A stretch of DNA of 64,000 bases from Phycomyces nitens (lineage: Eukaryota; Mucoromycota; Mucoromycetes; Mucorales; Phycomycetaceae), in contig JAHRBC010000002.1 in NCBI GenBank assembly GCA_022702545.1, positions 7,812,001 through 7,876,000 of the forward strand. Reading direction: 5' to 3'. Positions 50,660 through 62,342 of this stretch are shown here, piece after piece. Under the pieces are notes generated by a model that ran no database searches, was not told where the DNA came from, and worked only from the letters and a program-made list of their open reading frames with translations. Position numbers and translations under genes: made by a program. Position 1 is the first letter of the stretch, and the number at the start of each line of letters is the position of its first letter.

Positions 50660-53600
50660 GGTACGGGTGGTCAGTAGTACATTTTGGTGGATAAAATGGC
50701 TGCTTCACAGGAGAAATTGAATTGGTGTATGGAAAGATGTTTCCAAGAAGAATGAAAGACAGGGTGGCAATGGGGAGTAATGCTTGCTGTGCCCAGAAGA
50801 ACATCCAGAGAAGTTGCCAGACTAATCACAGTAAAGTCAAAATTATGCGGCAAGAGATCTCATGCTGCAAAGAGCTTATAGAAAGCACTGTTAAAGGAGC
50901 AAAATTGACAGTGTCGAAGAGCGGGAAAAAAATAAGGGAAAGAAGAGGTTGATGGTCGGGCAAGTGATGATGAAGAAAAAGATATAATAAGCAAGAAATC
51001 GCCAGACTAGAGATTGACGAGGGAGTGTGGAGCAGAGGTCAGAACCATCAAAGGTGAAGAACACGTTGAATTTTGGATGAAGAACTCCTAGACCACCAAT
51101 TTTTCTGAAAAACATAGGGTATCAAGCTTAACAAGAAGAAAACTTTAATGCTAAAGATTTTTTTTGTGAGTAATTAAACCTTTGTAAAAAGTATCAGAAA
51201 CAGATACGACACGAACAACATGTCAGAGTTTAGACAAGATAAGAGAGTTTGGGACTGTAGCCCGGCTGCAGAAGGACAAACCAAGATTTGTGAGCAGAAG
51301 GAGTCGGGTTGGGTGAGAGAAGAAATGATGGGAAAACCAAGGTAGCGAAAGAAGGTCAGGAGAGCTACAATCATGCTAACCTTTAATCTGCAAGCTTTGA
51401 AGGGTGTCTATCTAGTGAGGATGTGGTCTTTCCAACAAGGAAAAAAAAATTTGAGACTTGTAAAGATTGATGGGTCCATTAGAAGTAGAGGCATAAGTGG
51501 CGAGGTGGTGCCTTAATCGGTGCCTATCCTGGATCCTTGAAAGGAACACTGACAGATCGTCAGAATAGACTAATAGTTTAAGTAGAGGAGGTTAAGGGGT
51601 ACGTGGAAGTACCAGGTATCTCAAAGCCAGGGAAGATAAGATCGTGTATAATGCGGCACGATAGTGATTCAAAGGACAAGTTAAGCAGAACAGGGGACAT
51701 TGGATCACCCTGTCTGAAATCCTAAGATTTGGAAAAAAGGGCGAGAAAGGAAATAATTGACATTAATCGTAAGGTCGGATGATAAGAAGAGATTATAAAC
51801 ACAGGCCATGTCATAAAAAGGAAGACTGAAAAGATAGAGAAAAACTTGTTCGATATAGTCAGGGTGAACTCTATAATTTGTTTTGTTTTTTTCCCTGGCC
51901 TAAGAGGGGCCCAATTCCAGAGTGGCTATTAGAGTTGCCCTGATCCATTATTAGCTTGGTAAGGAGATAGTTATCAGCAATAAATCGACCACGGAAAAAT
52001 GTGGTTTGGTATGGAGATACAATAGATCCAGCATCTCGGAAAATACGTGCATTGGGAAGACGAGTAAAGATATTTGGTGTCTGCATTGATAAAGTCAATT
52101 GGCCTCCAATTCTTCAAGGAGGAAATGTCGCTTTTCTTTGGAAATAGAGAAATACATGTAGCTTGCCAGGACAAAGGAAAAGATCCATATTTCGGAGTAG
52201 AGTTGTAGCCTTTGACTAGCAATGTGGAGCAGAAACGGTGGTGGAAAGCAGCAGTAGTCTCAGCAATGTCATCGAGCTCAGTGAACAAGTGGTTACTGAT
52301 GGGATGGCGTAAACTGGTAAGGCTTTTCAATATTCTCATTCTGCAATTGTATGCTTGAGATACTTGGCTGATATTTTTGCCATTCTCCCACAGATGTTTT
52401 CCTGCTATGAAGAAAAAGAGCTTTGACTCTCTCAAGTTAGACTTTTTGTATTTGTCTTTGAATGACTGCCAGTCGAAAGCTCTGAACGGGTTGTTTTCTG
52501 GACTTGTGAATCAATCTGTCACGTTTGATTTGAAGTCTAGCCTCCAAGATAGCAAAGGTTTGCATGTGGCGACGAGTGAAAGGGTTGATGAAGATGGGGA
52601 GATTATACTTGAGTTTATCCCAGTTGTCTTGTAGAGATACTTTATTAGGAAGGAAATAGACAGTGGTGGATATGAAGGCTTTAATCTCTTTGCAAAAGGT
52701 GGGGTTGCGGACCAGACAAGCGTTTGCACGCCACAATTAATTTCCTGTTTTGTGATTAGAGACAAGCTTAAAAGCACGAGTTACCAGGCAATAGTCAGAC
52801 CAGGAGAAACGAATATAGATTACAGACCTAATGAAGATGGAATAAAAGAGAAGTGTTCCTTATAGGTGGCAAGACAATATACAGCACGTATAAGAAACAA
52901 GGAGAAAGGACTGTTGGAATGCATGACTGTGGTAGAGATACGGCGGCGGCATGAGATAAAGAGAGGGTTAATAAAAGATAGATGTGTAAAAATGGAATCA
53001 AGGCCCCAATCTGGGGACTATAAGGAATCTTGTGGATGAAATTGTATGTGAAGTATCTGCTGAAGATGTTTAGTGCTTGCATTGAAGCATTGTTTTCTCC
53101 TAGAGTATTTTCAAAGAAGTCGTCTACCTTTTTTTTTAATGTCTAGATTATTAAGATTAGGATAATCCTTTAGGATGGTTTTCCTGTCTCTCAAGTCTGC
53201 TTATACAAGTTTTCAACGTCTGCGGCACGGAGACAGGGTCGTGTTTCGGGAGGGAGACTGGGAGCATTTGTCAAGGGCATGTCCCATAGTTTGACAGTGA
53301 AAACAGTGGGCTCCCATGTTGAGACAAGTGGCCAAAAATGTAGTCTTTTCGTTGTAATCCATTTTGAATCTGAGAAAAGAGAGAGTACCTCCATTAAGAG
53401 GACATTCCACGTAGGCATAGACAGTGTCATTAACGAAGCCAAAAAATGCTTTTGTAAACACGTCATATACATGGCCATATTTTACAGGAGTATCACAACT
53501 AAATCCTACATGACTTGCTCGAGTACAAATGTCTTTCGAGTCAAGGCGTTTATAAAGGGTGTCGACCTTGTTGACGGCGTTCAAACCTACAATCTCTCCA

Positions 53601-53918
53601 GATGGAAATAGTTGGAGAAGAGCGTTAAAAAAGCCAACAAATTCAGGGGAGGAGCCCAGGAGAATGCTCTGATATACGGACAACTGGTTGCTAATTGTGT
53701 ACCGGGCATAAAGTTTGATTAAAGGATCATTGGATCCAAGTACGATATCATTGCAGAAACTCGGGCCAGTTTGCACAATTGTCGAAAAATATGACAAGGC
53801 TGGTCCATTGATCTATTGATCTATTGGTTGGAGTGGTTGTACTTGAGGTTGTGTCTGTATAGCCGGTTTTAAGGTATTTCCCTGTAGGGGTGTCCGGTTG
53901 TATATTGGAAGAAGCCAT
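50660..53918 (-). mobile_element. Decayed LINE-type non-LTR retrotransposon
   Basis: About 3.3 kb on the minus strand. ORF1 starts near 53918 (MASSNIQPDTPTGKYL) and continues after a frameshift at about 53755 to 53213. It ends in a CCHC zinc knuckle, CFHCQTMGHALDKC, as in LINE ORF1/gag proteins. Next are endonuclease-like traces (FSWSDYCLVTRAFKLV near 52810-52755, echoing the SDH box) and a linker (DNWDKLKYNLPIF). Then come reverse-transcriptase blocks: CISLFPKKSDISSLKNWRP near 52150-52090, IVSPYQTTFFRGRFIADN near 52020-51970 and a YSDDLSVFL catalytic box near 51570-51545 (normally YADD). A C-terminal FFRKIGGLGVLHPK lies near 51112-51070. Many stops and frameshifts, and little room for a full endonuclease, mean it is inactive. 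No poly-A tail or target duplication was identified. Confidence 0.82.
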
Positions 53919-55953
53919 GTTGCTGTCAAGACAATGGAAAATAAGGGTGTGTGTATTCGGAATTATGGCCATTTTTTGGTTTATAATATCAAAAATACAA
54001 TGATTTCTTGGAATTGAAACAATAAACAAGTTAAATCCAACAATATAAACTCAGAAGAAAGAAAGAAACAGGATTTAAACCACAGATCTTACATCTTTAG
54101 AAAATATAGATCGGAGTTTAACGTTATTTAAAGACAGATGTATAAAGAACAAGAATACATATGGAAATATTATACTTGTTTGACTAGAATATATATTATG
54201 GAAATTGAGAGAGAGAATCGTAGAAAAGAAAAAGAAATGATTATTGTGTGGCCAATTGACTGAGGACAAGGCTTGAATCACAATTTCACTCTGACCAAAC
54301 TATACATAATGTGTTATACTAGTTGTAATTGTGTTGTTGGTTGCATCAGAGATAACCGGGTCAAAAGGCTCATTTACATTTAAAAAAGATGTATAACTTT
54401 GATCTTTTTCTGGACATTTGGTATAATTAGCATGTTGTCAATGGTGACATTGACAAGATGCATCAACATGAGACCCAAATGGCTACCTTTTTTTTCTTCT
54501 TCTTTTCACCAAACACATGGTCAAAGAACATGATGATCTTGCTAAACAAAATGTTTAAAGGTACCAGAATATCCGAGGCAGTTATGCCAGTTCTTATCTA
54601 CTTGAAGTTAAAGACAAACACGATAAGTCTCTCTAGATAAATTGTGGTCAAATACAGAGTCAATTACATAACTATTAACAAATTCTTTGTGGCTTATTTT
54701 TATAGCTGCCCGAGACCACTACACTCTTTCGTTGATGCGTAGAATGCTTGTTCATTTTTCCAAAGAAAAGAAGAAGAAAAAGGGAAGATTGTGTATTAGA
54801 TAGTGATACACATATCCAGATAGGAGAACCCGTTAAAGAGGTTGATAAAGGCTATTTTATCCAAAATCTCCTCTCTGAAACCCCAAATGATAATCTGGCA
54901 GGAACAAAATAATTATTTTTAGTATTGAATTGACGTATTGAAGCCATAATGGCCAATAGATACTATTCTGTTTCAACCAATAATAATATTTGTATAAAAA
55001 TACAATTACCATAAAATAAACTATTATTATCCAATAGAAAGTACGCTGAGCCAAGATATATAAAAATATGAACCAATTAAATAAGTTTTAGTATAATATT
55101 GATCAATAGAGGTCTAATATCTTTTTTCTTGTTTAACCAAACCATGTCCAATTAAAGGTTGTGAATAACAAAAGCCTTTATGATGAGCACCAATCAAAAG
55201 TCTATTGGAGAATACAAAAAGATATAATTGGTTTATTAAAGAAACAATTGTACATCCCTAATAAAGCGGAGATAATTAGTAATACAAAAGGTGTAAACAC
55301 ACACACACATCAGGTACACCTTTTGATTTTCCGTAAATGGTAGATGCGGAAATTGAAATATTAAATTTATTTTCCACCCTGTATTTCTCTACATATTGGT
55401 GTTCTATATACATGTTCTGTAGTGTTCTGTAGTGTGCTGTAGTGTGCTATGCAGGCATTTTAAAAGAGTAAAAAAATAAAGTGAATTAATGAAAGAAAGA
55501 GAGTGAGTGAATGAGAGAGAAAGAGAGAGAGAGAGAAAAAGAGATAAAAATGACTGCACAGAGACTCTATTTGAACATGACGTCCCTTATTGTGTGTAGA
55601 AAAAGACCCCTTGCATTAAGGAAAGTAGAGCATATTGGAAATACTTGTATTTTAATAACAATCGATTGTCGCAACCACAGCAGTAGTAATAAATAGATAA
55701 AGATATGTAGATCCCCAAGGTGTGTATTCTGGTCATTGTTACTGATCTCTGTGGATATAGAAAGCATGTTGTATTCTTCAAGACCATTAAAGATGCAGAT
55801 TGATTTCCAACTCCTTTTTCACCCCATCTCCCAGCCCTCAAAAGAAAGGGAATTGGTCCCCCCCCCTTTTTTTTACACACATTTAAAAGCAAGAAGAAAA
55901 TATTCTCACTATATCCACAATCTAATTATTTAATTGTATAAATATAAATATAA

Positions 55954-56002
<49 letters not shown>

Positions 56003-56459
56003 CCTCTTCTTCCTCTTCCTCTTCCTCTTACTACCCTTCTCTCCTTCTCTCCTTCTCTTTACCTAGCCCTCTTGCCCTTCGCCAATACGCTCTGCTTGAT
56101 CCTTGCCCATCGATCGCTTGTACGTACTTTTTATACATATACACATATATACATATACATATATATATATACATATATATATATATCATTCGGCAGATTT
56201 CCAATCCAAATACACTACCACTACACACGGCTTCTCTTGCATGTTTTCACTTCCGCTCACCCATCGTACCACAGTGCAATAATTACGTTTAATCACTTTC
56301 CTCAGCAGCCACACTACACACTACAAACACACCCAAAATATATATAAATATATATATATAATTTATATATATATATATATATTTATATATATTTCTCTAT
56401 TTCTCCATTACCAAAAAAAAATCTGTTGTTAGTTGTTAACTGTACGTCAGAAACAACTT
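53919..56459. other. Intergenic, AT-rich, with microsatellites and a possible Tc1 end
   Basis: 2.5 kb upstream of the casein kinase gene. A CACCCTGTA end-like sequence at about 55375-55383 resembles the right terminus of the Tc1 relic at 9416-9423, but no partner was found. Repeats include (CA)n at about 55298-55307, TGTAGTG units at 55420-55441, GA runs at 55495-55545 and (TAAATA)n(TA)n at 55937-55998. A CTTCCT pyrimidine tract lies at 56001-56061, with further TA runs up to 56390. No gene is supported. Confidence 0.5.
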
Positions 56460-58128
56460 ATGAGTAACCAACCACGTTCTCACGGCACCAACCGATCCCT
56501 AGCCACGTCGGCCAACGTCGTAGGTGTTCATTACAAAGTTGGAAGGAAATTAGGCGAAGGAAGTTTTGGCATCATTTATGAAGGTAAATCTACACCTTTT
56601 TTTAAAAAAGAAAAAAAATTCAACAAAATGTATATATATGTATATATATATATATGTATATATATGTATATAGTTATTTCTTGACAGATAATTAATATAT
56701 AAATATACACATGTTGACTCAACAGGAACCAATCTACTCAATAGTCAACAAGTTGCAATCAAATTCGAACCTCGTAAAGCAGATGCTCCCCAACTACGAG
56801 ATGAGTACAGGACCTACAAGATCCTTGCTGGCTGCAGTAAGTCTCTTCAACTGTTTGCGATTAATATTAAAAAAAACTGTATAGCCGGAATACCCACTGC
56901 CTATTACTTTGGCCAAGAAGGCCTGCACAACATCTTGGTCATTGATATGCTAGGCCCAAGTCTTGAAGATTTATTTGATATGTGCTCTCGTAAGCTGAGT
57001 ATCAAGACTGTAGCGATGCTTGCCAAACAGATGGTAAGAAATTCAAGAGGTCTAGTTTCCCAGTCAATAATATCCTTAACGACTCTTATTAAAGATCACC
57101 CGTGTCCAAAGTGTTCATGAACGCAACCTGATTTACCGTGACATCAAACCAGACAATTTTCTGATTGGTCGTCCAAACACAAAGACCGCCACGATGGTCT
57201 ACATGATCGATTTCGGTATGGCCAAGCAATACCGTGATCCAAAGACCAAGCAGCACATACCCTACAGAGAGCGCAAGAGTCTATCTGGAACTGCACGCTA
57301 CATGAGCGTCAACACCCATCTAGGAAGAGGTACAGCTACTCAGCCCCAAAAATTAAAAAAATATTAAATGTTTTGTATAGAGCAATCGAGAAGAGACGAT
57401 CTCGAGTCGCTCGGACATGTGTTCATGTACTTCTTGAGAGGTTCTCTTCCCTGGCAAGGTCTCAAGGCAGCCACAAACAAGCAAAAGTACGAAAAGATTG
57501 GCGAAAAGAAGCAGTCGACGGCCGTAAAGGATCTCTGTGCAGGGTTTCCAGGTAAACCAAAAAAGGCCTGACCACTAAATCACCAGAGAGAGAGAGAGAT
57601 GCTGATTTGATTGTGCTTGTAGAGGAATTTGGAATCTATCTTCAATATGTCCGTAAACTCGGTTTTGAAGAAGCACCAGATTATGACTTTTTGCGGGAAT
57701 TGTTCAACAAGGTCTTGAGGGCAAGAGGCGAAACTGAAGACTTTGTGTACGATTGGATGCTGTTGAACAACGGCAAGGGATACGAGGTAGGTCAATGGAA
57801 ATCCTGGAATCATACAACCATTAACACTTTTTTTTAAAAATCCTCAAAGAACAATCGATACACAAGCACTCCTGCTGGCCCTGCCAACAATAATACTAAT
57901 CATAATACTACTCCTGTTATTGCTGGCGAACAATCGACTCATGTCAAGCCTGATGCGGTCCGTGCCCAGAGACAACCCGAGCATCCTTACCAGAACCTGT
58001 CCCCGATGCAGAACAATGCCAGCCCTGGTGCCCACCATGGTGAGATTGCCAATGACCCTCCACGGAAACAAGGCTTCTGGCACACCTTGTTGACGGTTGT
58101 CACCTGCGGAATGGGGTCTTGCTTTTAA
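56460..58128 (+). CDS. Casein kinase I, YCK/CKI1-like
   Basis: Seven exons, 56460-56583, 56726-56836, 56885-57033, 57095-57329, 57381-57551, 57623-57786 and 57850-58128, give 410 aa. It is a Ser/Thr kinase of the CK1 family. Kinase features are the Gly loop [22 protein letters not shown] (ATP lysine), [11 protein letters not shown], the catalytic loop [14 protein letters not shown], the Mg loop [11 protein letters not shown] and the CK1 signature [30 protein letters not shown]. In place of APE it has CK1-specific SIN-like SVN. The tail (residues about 318-410) is Asn/Pro/Gln-rich and ends with VTCGMGSCF. Yeast Yck proteins end in palmitoylated Cys-Cys; here two cysteines lie four apart near the terminus, so membrane attachment is possible but unproven. 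All six junctions keep phase. Confidence 0.93.
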
Positions 58129-58136
58129 CAAAGAAT

Positions 58137-58174
<38 letters not shown>

Positions 58175-58514
58175 CAGAGAGAGACAGAGACAGACAGACA
58201 GACAAAATAACAGCCCTCTTCTTTATTAATCGCACTCTTCTAATACCTTGCTATACCTCTTGTTTTTTATTATTTATTTATCATTTCTCCTAGAGAAATA
58301 ATGAGAGAGATTAAAGAGAAAGAGATCATTAAACCAGTACAATCGACTATATATACATATATATATATAATACACCCAGAACCTCTTGGTGATAATAATA
58401 TTGCTTGTTAATTATATATATATATATATATATATAAAAGCCAAGTAACCAATAATAATAATAATAATAATAATTGTACCCAAAATACTCCAACAGATCA
58501 TCATCGCATTTCAA
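58129..58514. repeat. Intergenic purine/TA microsatellites
   Basis: 386 bases holding (GAAA)n(GA)n(CAGA)n at about 58139-58204, TA runs at about 58350-58370 and 58416-58436, and (AAT)n at about 58452-58473. No gene is seen. Confidence 0.7.
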
Positions 58515-59072
58515 ATGAACTCTTGCTATTCAGATGGAGTCATGACCCATCATTATCTATCTACTGCGGTGTGGCGTACAAGCATCAATTATCGTACAAG
58601 TATCTTATTTCACTTTCAGAATCTAGTCGAACAAGATTATCTTGAATTGCTCCACAAGCAGTTTGGATCAAACATAATCGCTGCCAAAACCCTGGATTCC
58701 AGCCTGGTCGAAGTCGTGTTTGGATCTTTAGAGCATGAGACCGAAGCACTCTTGAAAGGGTTGTTGGTGTACAATTCTGGAAAGAGGTACAGGCTGACGG
58801 CAACAAGGACGCTGGATCCATTTTATGATTATACAATCGTCTGTGTTTGGGACCTCCCATTAGAGACCATAAAAGATGCCGAGAGAAAGGTGCGAACTTC
58901 TATTGTACCTTTGTTGGGTAAGGTTGTTGGTCTTGTGTGTTCTGTGGATCCATTTTATGGATTCTACGACGGCAGAATGGAAATCGTGCTACGCGACAGA
59001 GGGTTTGTTATGGACACAATCTACTTGGAATCATACAAGGCCAGATTTCCTTGTAGTATGAAACCTATATAA
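58515..59072 (+). CDS. Orphan hypothetical protein, 185 aa
   Basis: A single uninterrupted frame of 185 aa. I do not recognise a domain. After about 35 residues of uncertain coding status it has evenly composed, alternating hydrophobic/charged sequence: QDYLELLHKQFGSNIIAAKT, SSLVEVVFGSLEHETEALLK, YTIVCVWDLPLETIKDAERK, then GRMEIVLRDRGFVMDTI. The pattern suggests one or two alpha/beta sandwich (RRM-like or ACT-like) units: strands SLVEVVFG and GRMEIVLR, each after a helix. Possible readings are a small lineage-specific protein or a domesticated RRM-like ORF1 fragment. The start at 58515 is the first ATG; a later start is possible. It lies just upstream of CSL4 on the same strand. Confidence 0.5.
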   Translation: MNSCYSDGVMTHHYLSTAVWRTSINYRTSILFHFQNLVEQDYLELLHKQFGSNIIAAKTLDSSLVEVVFGSLEHETEALLKGLLVYNSGKRYRLTATRTLDPFYDYTIVCVWDLPLETIKDAERKVRTSIVPLLGKVVGLVCSVDPFYGFYDGRMEIVLRDRGFVMDTIYLESYKARFPCSMKPI

Positions 59073-59185
59073 CCACACTTACAAATAAATCAACTGTGAT
59101 TATAAAAATGTCAAATTGCAAAGTCACATACTCGTTTATTTTATTTTATTTCATTTCATTTTTGCAAGCTTCATTCATCACCAAA

Positions 59186-60114
59186 ATGATCGACCTTGGA
59201 CATCCTGAACCTGTTGTGCCCGGACAGAGATTAGGTTATTCTGAAGATTACTCAGCAGGAACCGGGACCTACGAGCGCGATGGACTTGTTTACTCGAGTG
59301 TAGTTGGCCTGCGCCATGTTTTGCAATCAACCGAAGGACAAGTATGTGTATGAATCTTTAAGTTTTGTCAAACAGAGCTCCCCCATTCCCTTGCAAAGCC
59401 TCGTCTGCAATTGCTCACAATCATACCCTCTTTTTTTTTGTTTATGTTTTTTTCTTCTTCTCTTGACCAGTTGCCTCTTCTTACCGTCACACGGGAAAAG
59501 GAACAGTCGGCCGTACCAGAAGTCGGTAGTGTGGTAAGAAAGAAGAAGATGAAAAAAAAAACGAACCTATATACCCTTTTGTGTCTAGAGCTATTTATAA
59601 CAAGTTACTGAATAGATCACAGGTAAAGTGATCCGTGTAAGTCCAATGCAAGCCATGGTGGCAATTATGGTAGTTGGTGAGGTACCATGCAAAGAGGATT
59701 TTATGGGAACAATTCGGTAAGTCTAAAAATGACAAGAAAGTAGTTTGATGGGGATGGAGGTGCTAAGTCAATAATAATACACAGTGTACAAGATGTGCGG
59801 GCTGCTGAAAAAGACAAGGTCAAGATCTACAATTCGTTTAGACCCGGAGATATTGTCCAGGCAGAGGTTATCTCTCTTGGAGATGCGCGTTCATATGTTT
59901 TATCTACAGCCAAGAACGAATTGGGAGTGATCTTTGCGACCAGTGTGGCAGGTATGAATTTATGAAACTTGTTCTTTAGAGAGAATGGTATAAACAAATA
60001 AACAAACAAATACTCTATTCTGTAGGTGCCACTATGATCCCAATCTCATGGCAAGAGATGCAGTGCCCGAAAACCAAAGCAATCGAGTATCGCAAATGCG
60101 CAAAACCATTTTAA
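59186..60114 (+). CDS. CSL4: Exosome complex component CSL4
   Basis: Exons 59186-59341, 59471-59533, 59616-59716, 59785-59951 and 60026-60114 give 191 aa, against 195 in human EXOSC1. CSL4 is one of the three S1/KH cap subunits of the RNA exosome. The N-terminal domain shows VVPGQRLGYSEDYSAGTGTY and RDGLVYSSVVG. The S1 domain shows VGSVITGKVIRVSPMQAMV, then GTIRVQDVRAAEKDKVKIYN and SFRPGDIVQAEVISLGDARS. The C-terminus, ATMIPISWQEMQCPKTKAIE, ends in the family's truncated zinc-ribbon region (MQCP...RKCAKPF). An in-frame upstream ATG near 59108 would add a hydrophobic segment absent from the family, so 59186 was chosen. All junctions keep phase. Confidence 0.94.
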
Positions 60115-60675
60115 AAGAAGGAAATAGGGATTACCAAAAAAGGATACGTGTTTTATAATCACAATGGATGGTTTCAATTTTTATTGTTATTATTGTAAAT
60201 AAATACAAAAACAAAATAAATATATAAAAATAAATACATATACAAGATTAATTATAGTTATCAATAAATGACCATGTATGTATGTGCTTTATCGTCTGGA
60301 TCACACAAACAGGTTTTCTTTTTGAATGTGTTTTATTTTGAAGCACAAAGCAGATTGTAGTCAATCTGGTGATGGACCATACTCATATATATATATAATT
60401 GAAACCAAATGCTATAAATACCAGAAATAATGCTTGGAATCATAAACCAATGTGTTGAATTGTTTATTGATTGGTTGATGACATATGAATTAATAGAATT
60501 AATAGTAGTATTTTGGCAGTTTAATAATAATAATAATAATATAATAATATACAGCAAAAAGAGAAAGAGATATAAAATGTATTATTTACAATTAGTATTA
60601 TAGAAGATATGATAGTGTGTACAAGAAAGTGTGTGTTTGAATGTATGTATATATAAAAAAGAAAAGAGTAGGTAT
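60115..60675. other. Convergent intergenic region
   Basis: 561 bases between the 3' ends of CSL4 and the leftward glycosyltransferase-like gene. AT-rich, with (TAA)n at about 60522-60549 and short TA runs. No gene is seen. Confidence 0.5.
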
Positions 60676-62013
60676 TTAGACTTCCGTCATCATTTCACTC
60701 TCAAGGGGGCTGAGCAGTTTTTCTATATGAGCCGGCACTTTGTCTTGAGGATATCGCCATTCAGGGTGGCTGAAGAGAGCAAGAGTATCGGATCTTTCCC
60801 ACTTTGGAGTATCTGTCAAAAGGACAAAAAGTGTATAAGTATATATATAAATAATAATAAATAACAAAATAATAATATAAAACTCACCAATAGCAGAAGG
60901 ATGGCTGAGCATGCCCTGTAACTCCAACTCCAACAGTGTCGCACGGCACGATACATCACGATGGACCTGGAGGTTGTGATAACGGGACGGAATTCTTTTG
61001 CAGCTGTGGCCACTGCGATAAGCCAAAAAGGTCAAGGCAGCCTGGTCCTGGCGATGGTTGACTCGTGAAGATCCAGCAGGTGCAATGCAGTTCTTTACCA
61101 GGCCACACTCGTACCATGGCTCCATAATGGTATCGACAATGGTCTGGTTGGTGGTATCAAAGCCAATTGCTGCACCATTGCAATTGATGTTGTGGGCATA
61201 TTCTTCGGGCGAGGCATCATAGTACTTGTACATTCCCGGGTGAGTCCATCGAGCCATCATGTATGAGCTCCGGGGAGACCAGAATCCACCGGACTGGCGG
61301 ACAATGGAAGGAATAAAGCGTAAAAAGTCTGCAGTAACAATGTTGCCGGCATCCAGCCAGACAAGTGTTCCTCCATAGCGAATTCGTGCTTCATGGACAA
61401 TGCCGGTCTTCCAGGCATACTCGCCAGCATTGATAGCGACATCCCAGAATCTAGGGTACTTGTAGTAGTCCAAGGTAACGACATCATCAATCAGCCCATT
61501 GGACTGGAGCTGGTCAAGTACTGGCAGTTGGGTGCGGTTCATGCCAATATTGTAGACGGCTATCCGGGGGAATTCTGAGGGGTCTAATTCTGGACGTAAT
61601 TGCTGAAGGGCGTACAAAAAGTTCTCCAAAGCGCAGAGATGGTTGGCACTGGAGCCTGTGATGATGGTGTAGGGGAAAGTGCGTTGTTGTAAGCCAATGG
61701 GGGCTTGGTTGGGAATTGTCGCTTGTTGAATGGTCTCTTTGAACACCTTGGCCTCATGGGGAGGTCTCCATTCGGGGCGACAGAGGTTAATGTCTGATGC
61801 ACAGCTATTGACTATAGAACAACCTTTTATATTAGGATTGTGGCCGGGATTTGGCAGAGCATTGGACTTACGCATGCTGTTTCGCTGGACACTTGCTCTG
61901 AATGTGGTGGTGAAGAAGAAGCCGAGCAAAAAGACAATAAGAAGTTGGATTAAAAGCATCTTTTTTGAGAGTTGTTTGGATGAAATGGAGATTTTGGAGA
62001 GGTGGATTGTCAT
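60676..62013 (-). CDS. Putative type II membrane glycosyltransferase-like protein
   Basis: Exons 62013-61872, 61811-60888 and 60812-60676 give 400 aa. After a basic N-terminus there is one membrane anchor (MLLIQLLIVFLLGFFFTTTF, about residues 19-38). The lumenal part shows YTIITGSSANHLCALENFLYAL, IAVYNIGMN, WDVAINAGEYAWKTGIVHEA and RYGGTLVWLDAGNIV, which looks like a GT-A sugar-transferase fold with WLDAGN as the metal/nucleotide turn. It resembles a family of unknown-function proteins (DUF1647-like) in animals and fungi; that link is from memory. The two introns are 60 nt (61812-61871, GTAAGT...CTATAG with a CTAAT branch site) and 75 nt (60813-60887). Both are multiples of three without in-frame stops, so the unspliced reading is also open (445 codons). 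Confidence 0.72.
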   Translation of the reverse strand: MTIHLSKISISSKQLSKKMLLIQLLIVFLLGFFFTTTFRASVQRNSMRKSNALPNPGHNPNIKGCSIVNSCASDINLCRPEWRPPHEAKVFKETIQQATIPNQAPIGLQQRTFPYTIITGSSANHLCALENFLYALQQLRPELDPSEFPRIAVYNIGMNRTQLPVLDQLQSNGLIDDVVTLDYYKYPRFWDVAINAGEYAWKTGIVHEARIRYGGTLVWLDAGNIVTADFLRFIPSIVRQSGGFWSPRSSYMMARWTHPGMYKYYDASPEEYAHNINCNGAAIGFDTTNQTIVDTIMEPWYECGLVKNCIAPAGSSRVNHRQDQAALTFLAYRSGHSCKRIPSRYHNLQVHRDVSCRATLLELELQGMLSHPSAIGEFYIIILLFIIIYIYTYTLFVLLTDTPKWERSDTLALFSHPEWRYPQDKVPAHIEKLLSPLESEMMTEV

Positions 62014-62307
62014 GGCAACTGAATTAAATTGTGAAAAATTAAGAAAATGATTGTAGTAATAATAATGAAAAATAAATAGAGGGAAAAATAAATCGAAATA
62101 GAAAAGTGCTTTTTATTTATATTACTTTTTTTTATTTTTTTATTTTTTTGCTACTCCTGTGCCTTTCTTTTTTTTCTTATTTTATTTTCTTCACTTATTT
62201 CCTTTTTTGGAATGTATGACATTGAATTCCAAAAAAGGGGGGTCAGGGGGGGGGAGGGGAGGGGAGGAGTAGAATTATGTATATAAATAAAAGGAGAATA
62301 AGAGTGA

Positions 62308-62342
<35 letters not shown>

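Noticed and set aside
55375..55383. CACCCTGTA end resembling a Tc1 terminus, as a full element
   Set aside because: No matching opposite terminus or transposase fragment was found within about 1.5 kb, so it is not listed as an element.
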